Of a stretch of DNA of 64,000 nt, positions 1 through 7,753 are shown piece after piece (position 1 is the stretch's first letter; each line of letters begins with the position of its first letter). The notes under the pieces are model-generated. The model was not told the origin of the DNA. It searched no databases and saw only the letters and a list, made by a program, of their open reading frames with translations. Source of the DNA: Acidobacteriaceae bacterium KBS 89 (GTDB taxonomy: Bacteria > Acidobacteriota > Terriglobia > Terriglobales > Acidobacteriaceae); NCBI GenBank assembly GCA_000381605.1, contig KB906755.1, positions 1,100,828-1,164,827 on the forward strand, in the 5' to 3' direction. The position numbers and the translations under genes were made by a program.

Positions 1-507
1 GTGCCCCTCAGCCCCCAGTACAGCACCAACGTAGACGGAACGGGCGAGTTGAAGAATCGGCCCAACTACAACGGCGCAAACGTGTACGTCGGAGGAGCGC
101 AGCTCTCGAGCAGCACGGCGAGTGGACGTCAGTATCGCTGGCTGACCAACGCCAATGGCGCATTCACCTGCCCCGGTGGAGCGGGCACGGCGTCGAATCC
201 AGCTAGCTGCACGGCCGCGGTTACGGGCGTCTACGGCAACGAACGGCGGAACGCCTTTACCGGCCCGAAGTTTCGCTACGTCGACTTCTCGATCTTCAAG
301 CACACGCCCATCACCGAGAAGGTCATGAGCGAGTTCCGGGTCGAAATTTTCAACATATTCAACATCAACAACTTCGCCGCTCCGGGTGTAAACCCGACCA
401 GCAGCACCTTCGGTCTCATCACCAACACACGCAACGGTGCCAATGCCCCTGGTATCGGCAACGGCGAGCCCTTCAACATCCAGTTCGCTTTGAAAATCTC
501 CTTCTAA
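1..507 (+). CDS. C-terminal part of a TonB-dependent, Oar-like outer-membrane receptor (5' end outside window)
   Basis: Only the last 168 residues are in the window; the reading frame is open to the window edge, so the GTG at position 1 is not a real start. The segment has the look of the final barrel strands of acidobacterial Oar-like receptors: a Gly/Asn/Ser-rich loop region, then a strand containing RRNAFTGPKFRYVDFSIFK, then EFRVEIFNIFNINNFAAPG, and a terminal strand ending in FALKISF. A C-terminal Phe is the usual outer-membrane barrel assembly signal, and the four complete receptors in this window end the same way. The N-terminal carboxypeptidase-regulatory domain and plug are missing from view. 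An M28 peptidase begins 33 bases downstream on the same strand, which suggests cotranscription. The ligand is unknown; peptides are a guess from the neighbour. Confidence 0.85.
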   Translation: MPLSPQYSTNVDGTGELKNRPNYNGANVYVGGAQLSSSTASGRQYRWLTNANGAFTCPGGAGTASNPASCTAAVTGVYGNERRNAFTGPKFRYVDFSIFKHTPITEKVMSEFRVEIFNIFNINNFAAPGVNPTSSTFGLITNTRNGANAPGIGNGEPFNIQFALKISF

Positions 508-540
508 CGGCAGCCAAGCTTGTAAAGGATAGATATCGAA

Positions 541-2169
541 ATGATGTTTCTTAAGTCGAAGACCGTTGCAACCCTCCTGCTCGCCGCCATGCCTTTGGCG
601 GCACAGGAGGCTCCCGAAAAGATCGACCTCGCAGTCCTCCACGACATCAAGAGCCAGGCCTTTCAGCACTCGCAGGTGATGGATCACCTTTTCTATATCT
701 CCGACGTTTACGGGCCGCGCATCACGAGTTCGCCGAACCATCATGCCGCAGCCGAGTGGATCGTTAAGCGGCTGCAGTCTTACGGTCTGCAAAACGTTCA
801 CCTTGAACCATGGGGTCCTTTCGGAAACTCGTGGCAGTACAAGAAATTTTATGGGGCTCTCGTCGAGCCCAACTACGCTCCACTGATCGGCTTCCCTCTT
901 GCATGGACCCCGGGGACGGACGGTCCGGTCACAGCAGAAGCTGTGCTGGCCCCTATCCACTCCCAGGACGACTTCGCCAAATACAAGGGCAAGCTCAAAG
1001 GCAAGATCGTGCTCATCGTCGACCCCAAAGTGGTTTTGATGCACACCGAGGTTGAGGCCCACCGTCTTACCGACGAAGAGATTGAGGCTCGCACTATTGT
1101 TCCCGATCCATCGCGTCTCGGAGCCGGTTTTGGTGGTGCCTCTCGCGGCGGCCGCAATGCACCGCCCGTCGCTCCGCCACCGATCGTCGATCGGGGAGCG
1201 GCACTCCGCTTGCGCAATGACACCAGCAAGTTTCTCTCCGACGAAGGCGTCCTCGTCGCCATCAACTACGGTACGAACGGCGATGGTGGAACGGTCTTCG
1301 CTACCTTTGGCGGCTCGCAGGATCCCAAAGATCCGACCCCACCGCCAATGGTCGCCATTACACCTGAGCACTATAACCGCATCGCCCGTTTGATCCAGCA
1401 CGGCATGAATCCAAAACTCACATTTGATATCCAGACCGAGGTCTACAAGAACGACCAGATGGGATTCAACGTGGTGGGCGAGATACCGGGAACAACCAAG
1501 AAGGATGAGGTTGTCATGCTTGGGGGACATCTTGACTCCTGGCAAGGGGGCACCGGCGCCACGGACAATGGAACTGGCTCTTCTGTCGCAATTGAAGCAG
1601 TTCGCATCCTTACCCAGCTTCACCGGCCAATGGCTCGCACGGTCCGTATCGCACTCTGGGGTGGCGAGGAAGAAGGCCTCCTTGGCTCAAAATTTTATGT
1701 TCAGCAACACTTCGCGCCGCGCGACACTATGAAGCAAACACCCGAGTACACTAAGCTTGACGCTTACTATAACGACGATTCGGGCAGCGGACGCTTCCGC
1801 GGCATCTCTGCCGATGGAAACGATGAGATCGCCTCCATCTTCAAACAATGGGCCGCGCCTATTCGCGATCTGGAGTTCCAAGCTGTGGCAGGAGCTACCG
1901 CTGCGCCGACGCGTGAGCCTGGGGGTACCGATTCCACGAGCTTTTCCTGGATTGGCCTTGACGGTTTCGGCTTCATGCAGGATCCACTCGAGTACGCCAG
2001 CCGTACCCATCACTCCAACATGGATCTCTATGACCGAGTCCAGGTGGGAGACGTTATGCAGGGTGCGGCCATCGAGGCGTGGTTCGTCTACAACACAGCG
2101 ACTCGCCCCGCAATGCTGCCCCGGCTCGATACTCCCTTGCCAATTGGTCCACCGGCGGCTGGCAATTAA
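541..2169 (+). CDS. Secreted M28-family zinc metallopeptidase (copy 1)
   Basis: The 542-residue product starts with a signal peptide (about residues 1-21, ending AAMPLAAQ). A PA-like insert region follows (about 110-300, with FAKYKGKLKGKIVLIVD). The C-terminal half is the M28 catalytic domain. Visible co-catalytic zinc ligands and catalytic residues are GGHLDSW (His near 330), GATDNGTG (Asp near 342), GGEEEG (Glu 376/377), the Asp pair in NDDSGSGRFRG and THHSNMD (His near 490). Family members are secreted aminopeptidases or carboxypeptidases. A Gly/Arg/Pro-rich linker (about 195-220) interrupts the PA region. It lies directly behind a TonB-type receptor and before an amine oxidase, so peptide breakdown and uptake is a plausible role. 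A close paralogue is at 34808-36472. The start was chosen because it gives a complete signal peptide and has AAAGGA about 11 bases upstream. Confidence 0.93.
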   Translation: MMFLKSKTVATLLLAAMPLAAQEAPEKIDLAVLHDIKSQAFQHSQVMDHLFYISDVYGPRITSSPNHHAAAEWIVKRLQSYGLQNVHLEPWGPFGNSWQYKKFYGALVEPNYAPLIGFPLAWTPGTDGPVTAEAVLAPIHSQDDFAKYKGKLKGKIVLIVDPKVVLMHTEVEAHRLTDEEIEARTIVPDPSRLGAGFGGASRGGRNAPPVAPPPIVDRGAALRLRNDTSKFLSDEGVLVAINYGTNGDGGTVFATFGGSQDPKDPTPPPMVAITPEHYNRIARLIQHGMNPKLTFDIQTEVYKNDQMGFNVVGEIPGTTKKDEVVMLGGHLDSWQGGTGATDNGTGSSVAIEAVRILTQLHRPMARTVRIALWGGEEEGLLGSKFYVQQHFAPRDTMKQTPEYTKLDAYYNDDSGSGRFRGISADGNDEIASIFKQWAAPIRDLEFQAVAGATAAPTREPGGTDSTSFSWIGLDGFGFMQDPLEYASRTHHSNMDLYDRVQVGDVMQGAAIEAWFVYNTATRPAMLPRLDTPLPIGPPAAGN

Positions 2170-2256
2170 ATCAACCAGAATAGATAGTTCCATTCCGCGG
2201 CGCTGTATGTTCCGGTCGCAGATTACATCGCACTTTTGATACGGAGATTGTGACTC

Positions 2257-3912
2257 ATGGGGATTACGAGACGGGACTTTTTGACTCGGGTTGGACAGGC
2301 TGGTGGCTACAGTGCTGCGTTTCTAACGATGCAGGGATTGGGTCTACTAGAGGCCAAAGCAGCTCCCGCAGTCTCCATAAGCGCAGCAGCGGGTTCGGGC
2401 AAAGGGACCAAGGTGGTAGTCCTTGGAGGCGGCATTGCCGGGTTGGTAGCGGCCTACGAGCTGCGAGCGCTCGGGTACGAGTGTACGATTCTCGAGGCTC
2501 GAGAGAGGCCAGGTGGACGGAACTGGACTGTGCGCGGCGGAGACAAGGTAGCTTTTCTGGATGGAACGGCTCAGTCATGCACATGGGATCAGGGCCACTA
2601 CCAGAACTTCGGTCCGGCGCGTCTGCCGTCGATCCATCCGACGATCCTGGGATACTGCAAAAAGCTGGGTGTGGAGCTGCAGGTGGAGGTGAATATGAGC
2701 CGCTCCGCTTACCTGCAAAATGATAATGCGAACGGCGGCAAGCCAGCAGTGATGCGCGAGGTGGTCAATGACACTCGTGGACATGTGAGCGAGTTGCTCT
2801 CCAAGAGCATTCATCAAGGAGCGCTTGATCAGGATCTTTCAAAAGAGGATCGTGACCGCATGCTCGGCTTCCTGCGCACCTACGGTCCGCTCGACGAGGC
2901 AGGCAAATACAACGGCAGCGACCGCGCGGGCTATGCGAGAACAGCGGGTGCGGGCGATCAAACGGGCGTGTTGAACCAGCCAATCGACATGCATACCTTG
3001 CTCGATGAGAGCTTTTGGCAGGGGATGCTCTTCGACGAACAGTTCGACATGCAGGCGACAATGTTTCAACCTGTAGGGGGCATGGACCGGATTCCCTACG
3101 CCTTCGCAAAGGCGTTGGGTGACGCCGTGAAGTATGACTCCCCAGTAACTGAGATTCGTAAGTCACCGAAAGGTGTCACCGTTACATACAAACAGAAGGG
3201 GTCGACGAAGACCATTGAGGCTGACTACTGCATCTGTACCATGCCGCTGACCCTCCTTAGGTCGACACCAAATGACTTCAGCGCTCCATACAAGAAGGTG
3301 ATCGACGAATGCACCTATGCCAGCGCATATAAGATTGCGTGGGAGAGCCGCAGGTTCTGGGAGCAGGACTACAACATTTATGGTGGATTAGAGTTTGTAA
3401 CCACCGGATGCAGTCCGATCTGGTTTCCATCGGCTGGGCTCTTCAGTGACCGGGGCGTGCTGGTAAGCGGATACACGGATGAGTCGAACTCACCCTTCGG
3501 AAAATTGACTGTACAAGAGAAACTAGCCGAGAGCCGCAAGTCGATTGAACGGCTGCATCCTGGCCACGGCAAAGAGTTGGAAAAGCCGATGTATGTGAGC
3601 TGGGGCAAGATGCAATACAACGAAGGCTCCTGGATCAGGAGCTATGGCCCGGGCCAGCAAAGGGCCGGAGCCCGCTCAGCACAGCCAGGGCAAGTACAGC
3701 CTGCGGCAAGCGCACGAACGGCGGTAAATCCAGGGTATGAGACGCTGATCCAGCCAGATGGCCGGATCATCTTTGCAGGTGACCATGTAAGTCACATCGT
3801 CGCGTGGCAGGAGGGTGCTGCGTTGAGCGCTCTCCGCGCTGTAGGGCAGGTCGCCGATCAGGTGAAGGCGGCCAAGCTGGCGAACGGCGCAGACAAAGCG
3901 ATTTCCGCCTAG
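2257..3912 (+). CDS. Tat-exported FAD-dependent amine oxidase (flavin monoamine oxidase family)
   Basis: This 551-residue protein begins with a twin-arginine signal (ITRRDFLTRVG at residues 3-13) followed by a short hydrophobic stretch and an AKA cleavage-like site. A Rossmann FAD-binding motif follows (VVVLGGGIAGLVAAYEL, about residues 52-68), then the E-R-x-G-G-R segment typical of the family (ARERPGGRNWTV). Near the C-terminus IIFAGDHVSHIVAWQEGAALSALRA is the second FAD-contact motif of amine oxidases. The family oxidises primary or L-amino acid amines to the imine with H2O2 release. The Tat signal predicts that the protein folds with FAD in the cytoplasm and is then exported. Position behind a receptor and an M28 peptidase suggests use of amino acids freed from peptides. 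Substrate specificity cannot be read from sequence. The ATG follows GGAG by about 11 bases. Confidence 0.92.
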   Translation: MGITRRDFLTRVGQAGGYSAAFLTMQGLGLLEAKAAPAVSISAAAGSGKGTKVVVLGGGIAGLVAAYELRALGYECTILEARERPGGRNWTVRGGDKVAFLDGTAQSCTWDQGHYQNFGPARLPSIHPTILGYCKKLGVELQVEVNMSRSAYLQNDNANGGKPAVMREVVNDTRGHVSELLSKSIHQGALDQDLSKEDRDRMLGFLRTYGPLDEAGKYNGSDRAGYARTAGAGDQTGVLNQPIDMHTLLDESFWQGMLFDEQFDMQATMFQPVGGMDRIPYAFAKALGDAVKYDSPVTEIRKSPKGVTVTYKQKGSTKTIEADYCICTMPLTLLRSTPNDFSAPYKKVIDECTYASAYKIAWESRRFWEQDYNIYGGLEFVTTGCSPIWFPSAGLFSDRGVLVSGYTDESNSPFGKLTVQEKLAESRKSIERLHPGHGKELEKPMYVSWGKMQYNEGSWIRSYGPGQQRAGARSAQPGQVQPAASARTAVNPGYETLIQPDGRIIFAGDHVSHIVAWQEGAALSALRAVGQVADQVKAAKLANGADKAISA

Positions 3913-4244
3913 CAGTAGGCACGTTCACTCTCACCCTCGATGGTCGTTGGTTACTAAACCGGTCGGCCTATCACCGAGTCTCTACACTACCGTTGGCTAA
4001 TTTCCAGACTGTCATATCGCAGAAGAGTGCTTGGACGCAGTACAGGGCTGGCGTCGCTCGGATGACTACGCTTGGAAACGTCTTGGCAGTGCGCTCGTAG
4101 ACAATCGTTTGTCCAGAGGAGATCCTACACTCTAGCACTTGACACGGATTGGGTTACAGGTGCTCAATGGTGTACGTTCTGCAGTCGCTCAGCATGGCTT
4201 CACGCACGCGAGGAGCGCTACTTTTATGAACGTGAGTACAACGG
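3913..4244. other. Spacer upstream of the GH30 relic, no gene seen
   Basis: About 330 bases between the amine oxidase stop and the GH30 fragment. Short open frames exist on both strands, but none has a ribosome-binding site or recognisable protein similarity. It may be the scar of the deletion that removed the front of the GH30 gene. Confidence 0.4.
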
Positions 4245-4661
4245 ATGATTCTTCGCCCCTTAAAAGAACCGGTTGCGCACCTGATCATCGGCACACCCGA
4301 GAACTGGAGCCGCCATGTGCTGCTATGGAATTTGGCAGCTGATCCGCAGAATGGACCACACACCAACAACGACGGCCGTCCCCTCGGTTCCGGCGCGATT
4401 ATGCTTGACGCCGAGACTGTCGTGCGCAATCTAGCGCACTACACTGCGGCACATGCATCGAGGTTTGTCCCGCCCGGATCTGTTCGCATTGCCTCAACCG
4501 CCGCACCTGATGCGTTGCCACATGTCGCATTCCTCACACCGCAGAAGCGCCCTGTGTTGAGCATTCCCACAGAGCAGGAGAGTACATTTTCCGTTCGCTT
4601 CCAGGGCAAAGATGCCACCGCCAGCCTTCCTGCAGGAGCCGTTGCTCGTTACGTCTGGTAA
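4245..4661 (+). pseudogene. Relic of a glycoside hydrolase family 30 enzyme (C-terminal fragment)
   Basis: The 138 residues match only the end of GH30 enzymes (glucosylceramidase/xylanase type). LIIGTPENWSRHVLLWNLAAD is the last barrel strand region, followed by the Pro-His segment GPHTNN and then the beta-sandwich return ASRFVPPGSVRIAS and TASLPAGAVARYVW. GH30 enzymes are normally 450-550 residues and carry both catalytic glutamates upstream of this segment; neither is present. The 330 bases upstream (3913-4244) show no further GH30 similarity in any frame that I can see, so the gene was cut near 4245 rather than frameshifted. The usual Cys-rich stretch after the Pro-His segment is also altered (NNDGRPLGSG). 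There is no signal peptide. A small expressed remnant is possible, but a functional hydrolase is not. Confidence 0.75.
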
Positions 4662-4704
4662 TCGCCGCTATTGGTTTCCATAACAGGTTTGACTGGAGTG
4701 AACT

Positions 4705-7689
4705 ATGTTTCGTTCGTGCTTACTGCTGTTGGCTGCGTGTTTCCCTGCTGTCATTTTGAATGTCGCGCAGGCACAGTCATTTTACCCAGTTCGACTAGAG
4801 GATAAGGCTGCCGTCTATCTATCGAATGATCGTTTCGGCACAATAGGCGATGGTGTCACGGACGATACGGCCGGATTGCAAAAGGCGATCGACACAGTGG
4901 CCGACACAACGCATCAGGGTATTGTCTCCATCCCAGCGGGTCGCTACCGCGTAACGCACACGCTGTATGTGTGGCCGGGAGTTCGTTTGATCGGTTACGG
5001 AAAGGAGCGTCCAACGTTTGTGCTCGCAGCCAACACGCCGGGGTATCAGACTGGTCCGTCGTACATGGTGTTGTTTGCCGGCGGCAGGAGGGGTGAGCGC
5101 CGCCGCGGTGGCTTGCAACGACCAGCGAACGCTCCAGCCCCGCCACAGGTGGCTTTTCCAGGGACTGTTCCCGCTGCGACTGACATCGTGGATGCAAATC
5201 CCGGCACGTTTTATTCCGCCATGAGCAACGTGGACTTTGAGATCGGCGAGGGCAATCCGGGGGCGGTAGGCATCCGCTTCCACATTGCTCAGCACTGCTT
5301 CCTTACCCATATGAACTTCCACATCGGTTCCGGGATGGCGGCCCTACACGATATCGGAAACGAGGGTGAAGACCTCCATTTTTACGGCGGACAATACGGA
5401 ATCATGACAGGCCGCCCTTCGCCAGGGTGGCAATTTACTCTGCTCGATTCGTCCTTCGACGGCCAGCGGGAGGCGGCGATCAAGGAGCATGAGGCTGGGC
5501 TCGCCCTGATCCACGACACCTTCAAGAATGTGCCAACTGCGATTGAGATCGAACCTAACAACATCGAAGAACTGTGGATCAAGAACTCTCGTTTCGAAAA
5601 CATCTCAGGACCCGCGATCGTCATTAGCAGCGAAAATTCGAGGCTGACGGAGATTAACGTTGAGGGTGCGCTGTGCGATCGGGTCAAGGTCTTCGCTCAG
5701 CTTCGCGAGAGTGGGAAGATGTTTTCGGGCAAAGGGGCAACTTATCGCGTCGCTAGTTTTACCCACGGCCTGATCTTCGATTCTCCACGGGCAAAAGGCG
5801 CGATCGAAACGCGCATCAACACAGAGACGCTTGCAGGCCTTCCGTTGGCCGATACGCCCGCGATTCACGCTCTACCGTCTCAAACCGGCTGGGCGAATGT
5901 TCTTGAGCTTGGAGCGAAGGGCGATGGCTCTACAGACGATACTGCAGCGCTGCAACGTGCGGTGGATACCCAGCGCATCGTGTACCTGCCGAGCGGTCGT
6001 TACCGCCTGACGGACACTCTCCGGTTACGTCCGGATACCGTGCTAATCGGGTTGCATCCGAGCACAACGCAACTTGATCTCGCGGACAGCACACCCGGTT
6101 TTGACGGTGTTGGTTCGCCGAAAGCCATGCTTCTGGCGCCGCAGGGTGGTACGACGATCGTGATGGGCATTGGGCTGTTCGCTGGCGGACTGAACAGCCT
6201 CGCTGTCCCTGCGATGTGGATGGCTGGCAAAGATTCCCTGATGGACGACGTGCGCTTCCTCGGAGGCCATGGAACCAACAACGCCGACGGCACCCGCATG
6301 AATCCGTACAACAACACGCACAGTGGTGATCCGAACGCGCTCTATCGGTGGGACGCGCAGTATCCGAGCCTTTGGGTGCTCAACGGAGGGGGCGGCACAT
6401 TTGCCGACATCTGGACACCCGTTACGTTCTCACAGGCTGGCATGTACATCTCTGATACCAAGACGGAGGGCCACGTCTACGAGCTTTCGAGCGAACACCA
6501 CGTTCGCAACGAAGCGAAGCTGAAGCGCGTCGCCAATTGGGAGATTGTGGCGCTGCAAACGGAGGAAGAGCGCGGCGAAGGTCCACAGTGCCTTCCGCTG
6601 TCCATCGAAGACTCAGAAGATATCACTGTAGCGGAGATGCATGCTTATCGCGTCGTGAGCAGTTTCGTTCCGTACCCTGAGGCCATTCACGTTTCTAATT
6701 CGCGTAATATTCGTTTTCGCAACCTGCATATCTACAGCGACAGCAAGGTAGCATTCGACGCCTCAGTGCGCGACGACGATAGTGGAGTAATCAACCGCGA
6801 ACTTGAGATAGCCTCCCTCACTCTTCCGGGGCTCGATCCGGGAGGCGCGGCGGTGAACCCAAAGCACACTGAAGCAAGCCGTCTTGCGGGAGGGTTTTTC
6901 AACCCATCCAGCGCCACAGTCGACTCGCAAGGGCGACTCTATTTCGTCGATCCCGTAAAACAAAATATCTACCGCTATCTCCCGGTGGAAAAGCGCCTGG
7001 AATTGGTGCGTGACAATCCGATTGATGCCGCCAATTTATTCTTCGATCGAAGCGACAATTTGATGGTCGTCTCCTATGCCGGAACCGGAACGGTCTATAG
7101 CCTGAAGCCGGACGATCCGGCCGATGAGACCAAGATCTTGAAGCCGCAGCCTGCCGCCCTCCGTCCTGGAATGACCCCGGTACTTGCCATCGATCATTGG
7201 CGCTTCGACAGTGAACAGAAAACTGACATCGGCGGAGCGAAGCCGTGGCAGTACATCTCACCTGACGGGACCACCTTTCTTCCGGCGGGCGAGGATTTCG
7301 TAGATGGTGCGCTCTACTACGGCATCAAGATGGCCGACGTGCTGCGGGCATTTTCTCTCGGTAAAGCGACACCCGGAAAACCGTTTTATGTGAGCGACGA
7401 GCGCCAGAAAAAAACTTACGTCGCCGACGTGAAGGGTGATGGCTCGCTGAGTCGGGTGAGGCTCTTTGCAAATCAGGGCGGGGAAAGCGTCGCGGTGGGG
7501 CCGGATGGAAATGTCTATCTCGCCGCGGGACAGATCTACGTCTATCACCCGGACGGCACGCCCGCAGGAGAGATCGATGTGCCAGAGCGGCCGATCAGTA
7601 TCGTCTTCGGCGGCAAGGATCGTCGAACGCTATTCATCCTCGCGCGAACGTCACTTTACTCGGCGGCGGCGCTTGGCAAGGCGAACTAA
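4705..7689 (+). CDS. Large secreted protein: two pectate-lyase-3-type beta-helices plus C-terminal SMP-30-like propeller
   Basis: The 994-residue product has a signal peptide (residues 1-24, ending in AQA). Two copies of a right-handed beta-helix module follow. The first opens with FGTIGDGVTDDTAGLQKAID (about 44-63) and the second with LGAKGDGSTDDTAALQRAVD (about 401-420); both continue with an IPAGRYR or LPSGRYR strand. Tandem modules of this kind occur in GH55 and GH28-related enzymes and in pectate-lyase superfamily proteins. From about residue 730 a third module (SATVDSQGRLYFVDPVKQNIYRY, with later repeats such as SVAVGPDGNVYLAAG) resembles the SMP-30/gluconolactonase propeller. An Arg/Gly/Pro-rich insert lies near residues 128-150. 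The protein probably acts on a polysaccharide outside the cytoplasm; whether it is a lyase or a hydrolase cannot be told because the catalytic residues are not conserved enough to read. Confidence 0.85.
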   Translation: MFRSCLLLLAACFPAVILNVAQAQSFYPVRLEDKAAVYLSNDRFGTIGDGVTDDTAGLQKAIDTVADTTHQGIVSIPAGRYRVTHTLYVWPGVRLIGYGKERPTFVLAANTPGYQTGPSYMVLFAGGRRGERRRGGLQRPANAPAPPQVAFPGTVPAATDIVDANPGTFYSAMSNVDFEIGEGNPGAVGIRFHIAQHCFLTHMNFHIGSGMAALHDIGNEGEDLHFYGGQYGIMTGRPSPGWQFTLLDSSFDGQREAAIKEHEAGLALIHDTFKNVPTAIEIEPNNIEELWIKNSRFENISGPAIVISSENSRLTEINVEGALCDRVKVFAQLRESGKMFSGKGATYRVASFTHGLIFDSPRAKGAIETRINTETLAGLPLADTPAIHALPSQTGWANVLELGAKGDGSTDDTAALQRAVDTQRIVYLPSGRYRLTDTLRLRPDTVLIGLHPSTTQLDLADSTPGFDGVGSPKAMLLAPQGGTTIVMGIGLFAGGLNSLAVPAMWMAGKDSLMDDVRFLGGHGTNNADGTRMNPYNNTHSGDPNALYRWDAQYPSLWVLNGGGGTFADIWTPVTFSQAGMYISDTKTEGHVYELSSEHHVRNEAKLKRVANWEIVALQTEEERGEGPQCLPLSIEDSEDITVAEMHAYRVVSSFVPYPEAIHVSNSRNIRFRNLHIYSDSKVAFDASVRDDDSGVINRELEIASLTLPGLDPGGAAVNPKHTEASRLAGGFFNPSSATVDSQGRLYFVDPVKQNIYRYLPVEKRLELVRDNPIDAANLFFDRSDNLMVVSYAGTGTVYSLKPDDPADETKILKPQPAALRPGMTPVLAIDHWRFDSEQKTDIGGAKPWQYISPDGTTFLPAGEDFVDGALYYGIKMADVLRAFSLGKATPGKPFYVSDERQKKTYVADVKGDGSLSRVRLFANQGGESVAVGPDGNVYLAAGQIYVYHPDGTPAGEIDVPERPISIVFGGKDRRTLFILARTSLYSAAALGKAN

Positions 7690-7753
7690 GGGAATCGTCA
7701 CCATTGAAGTGAAGGAGATCTAGCGCGATTCGGCTAGGGGAACCACCGGCTTC

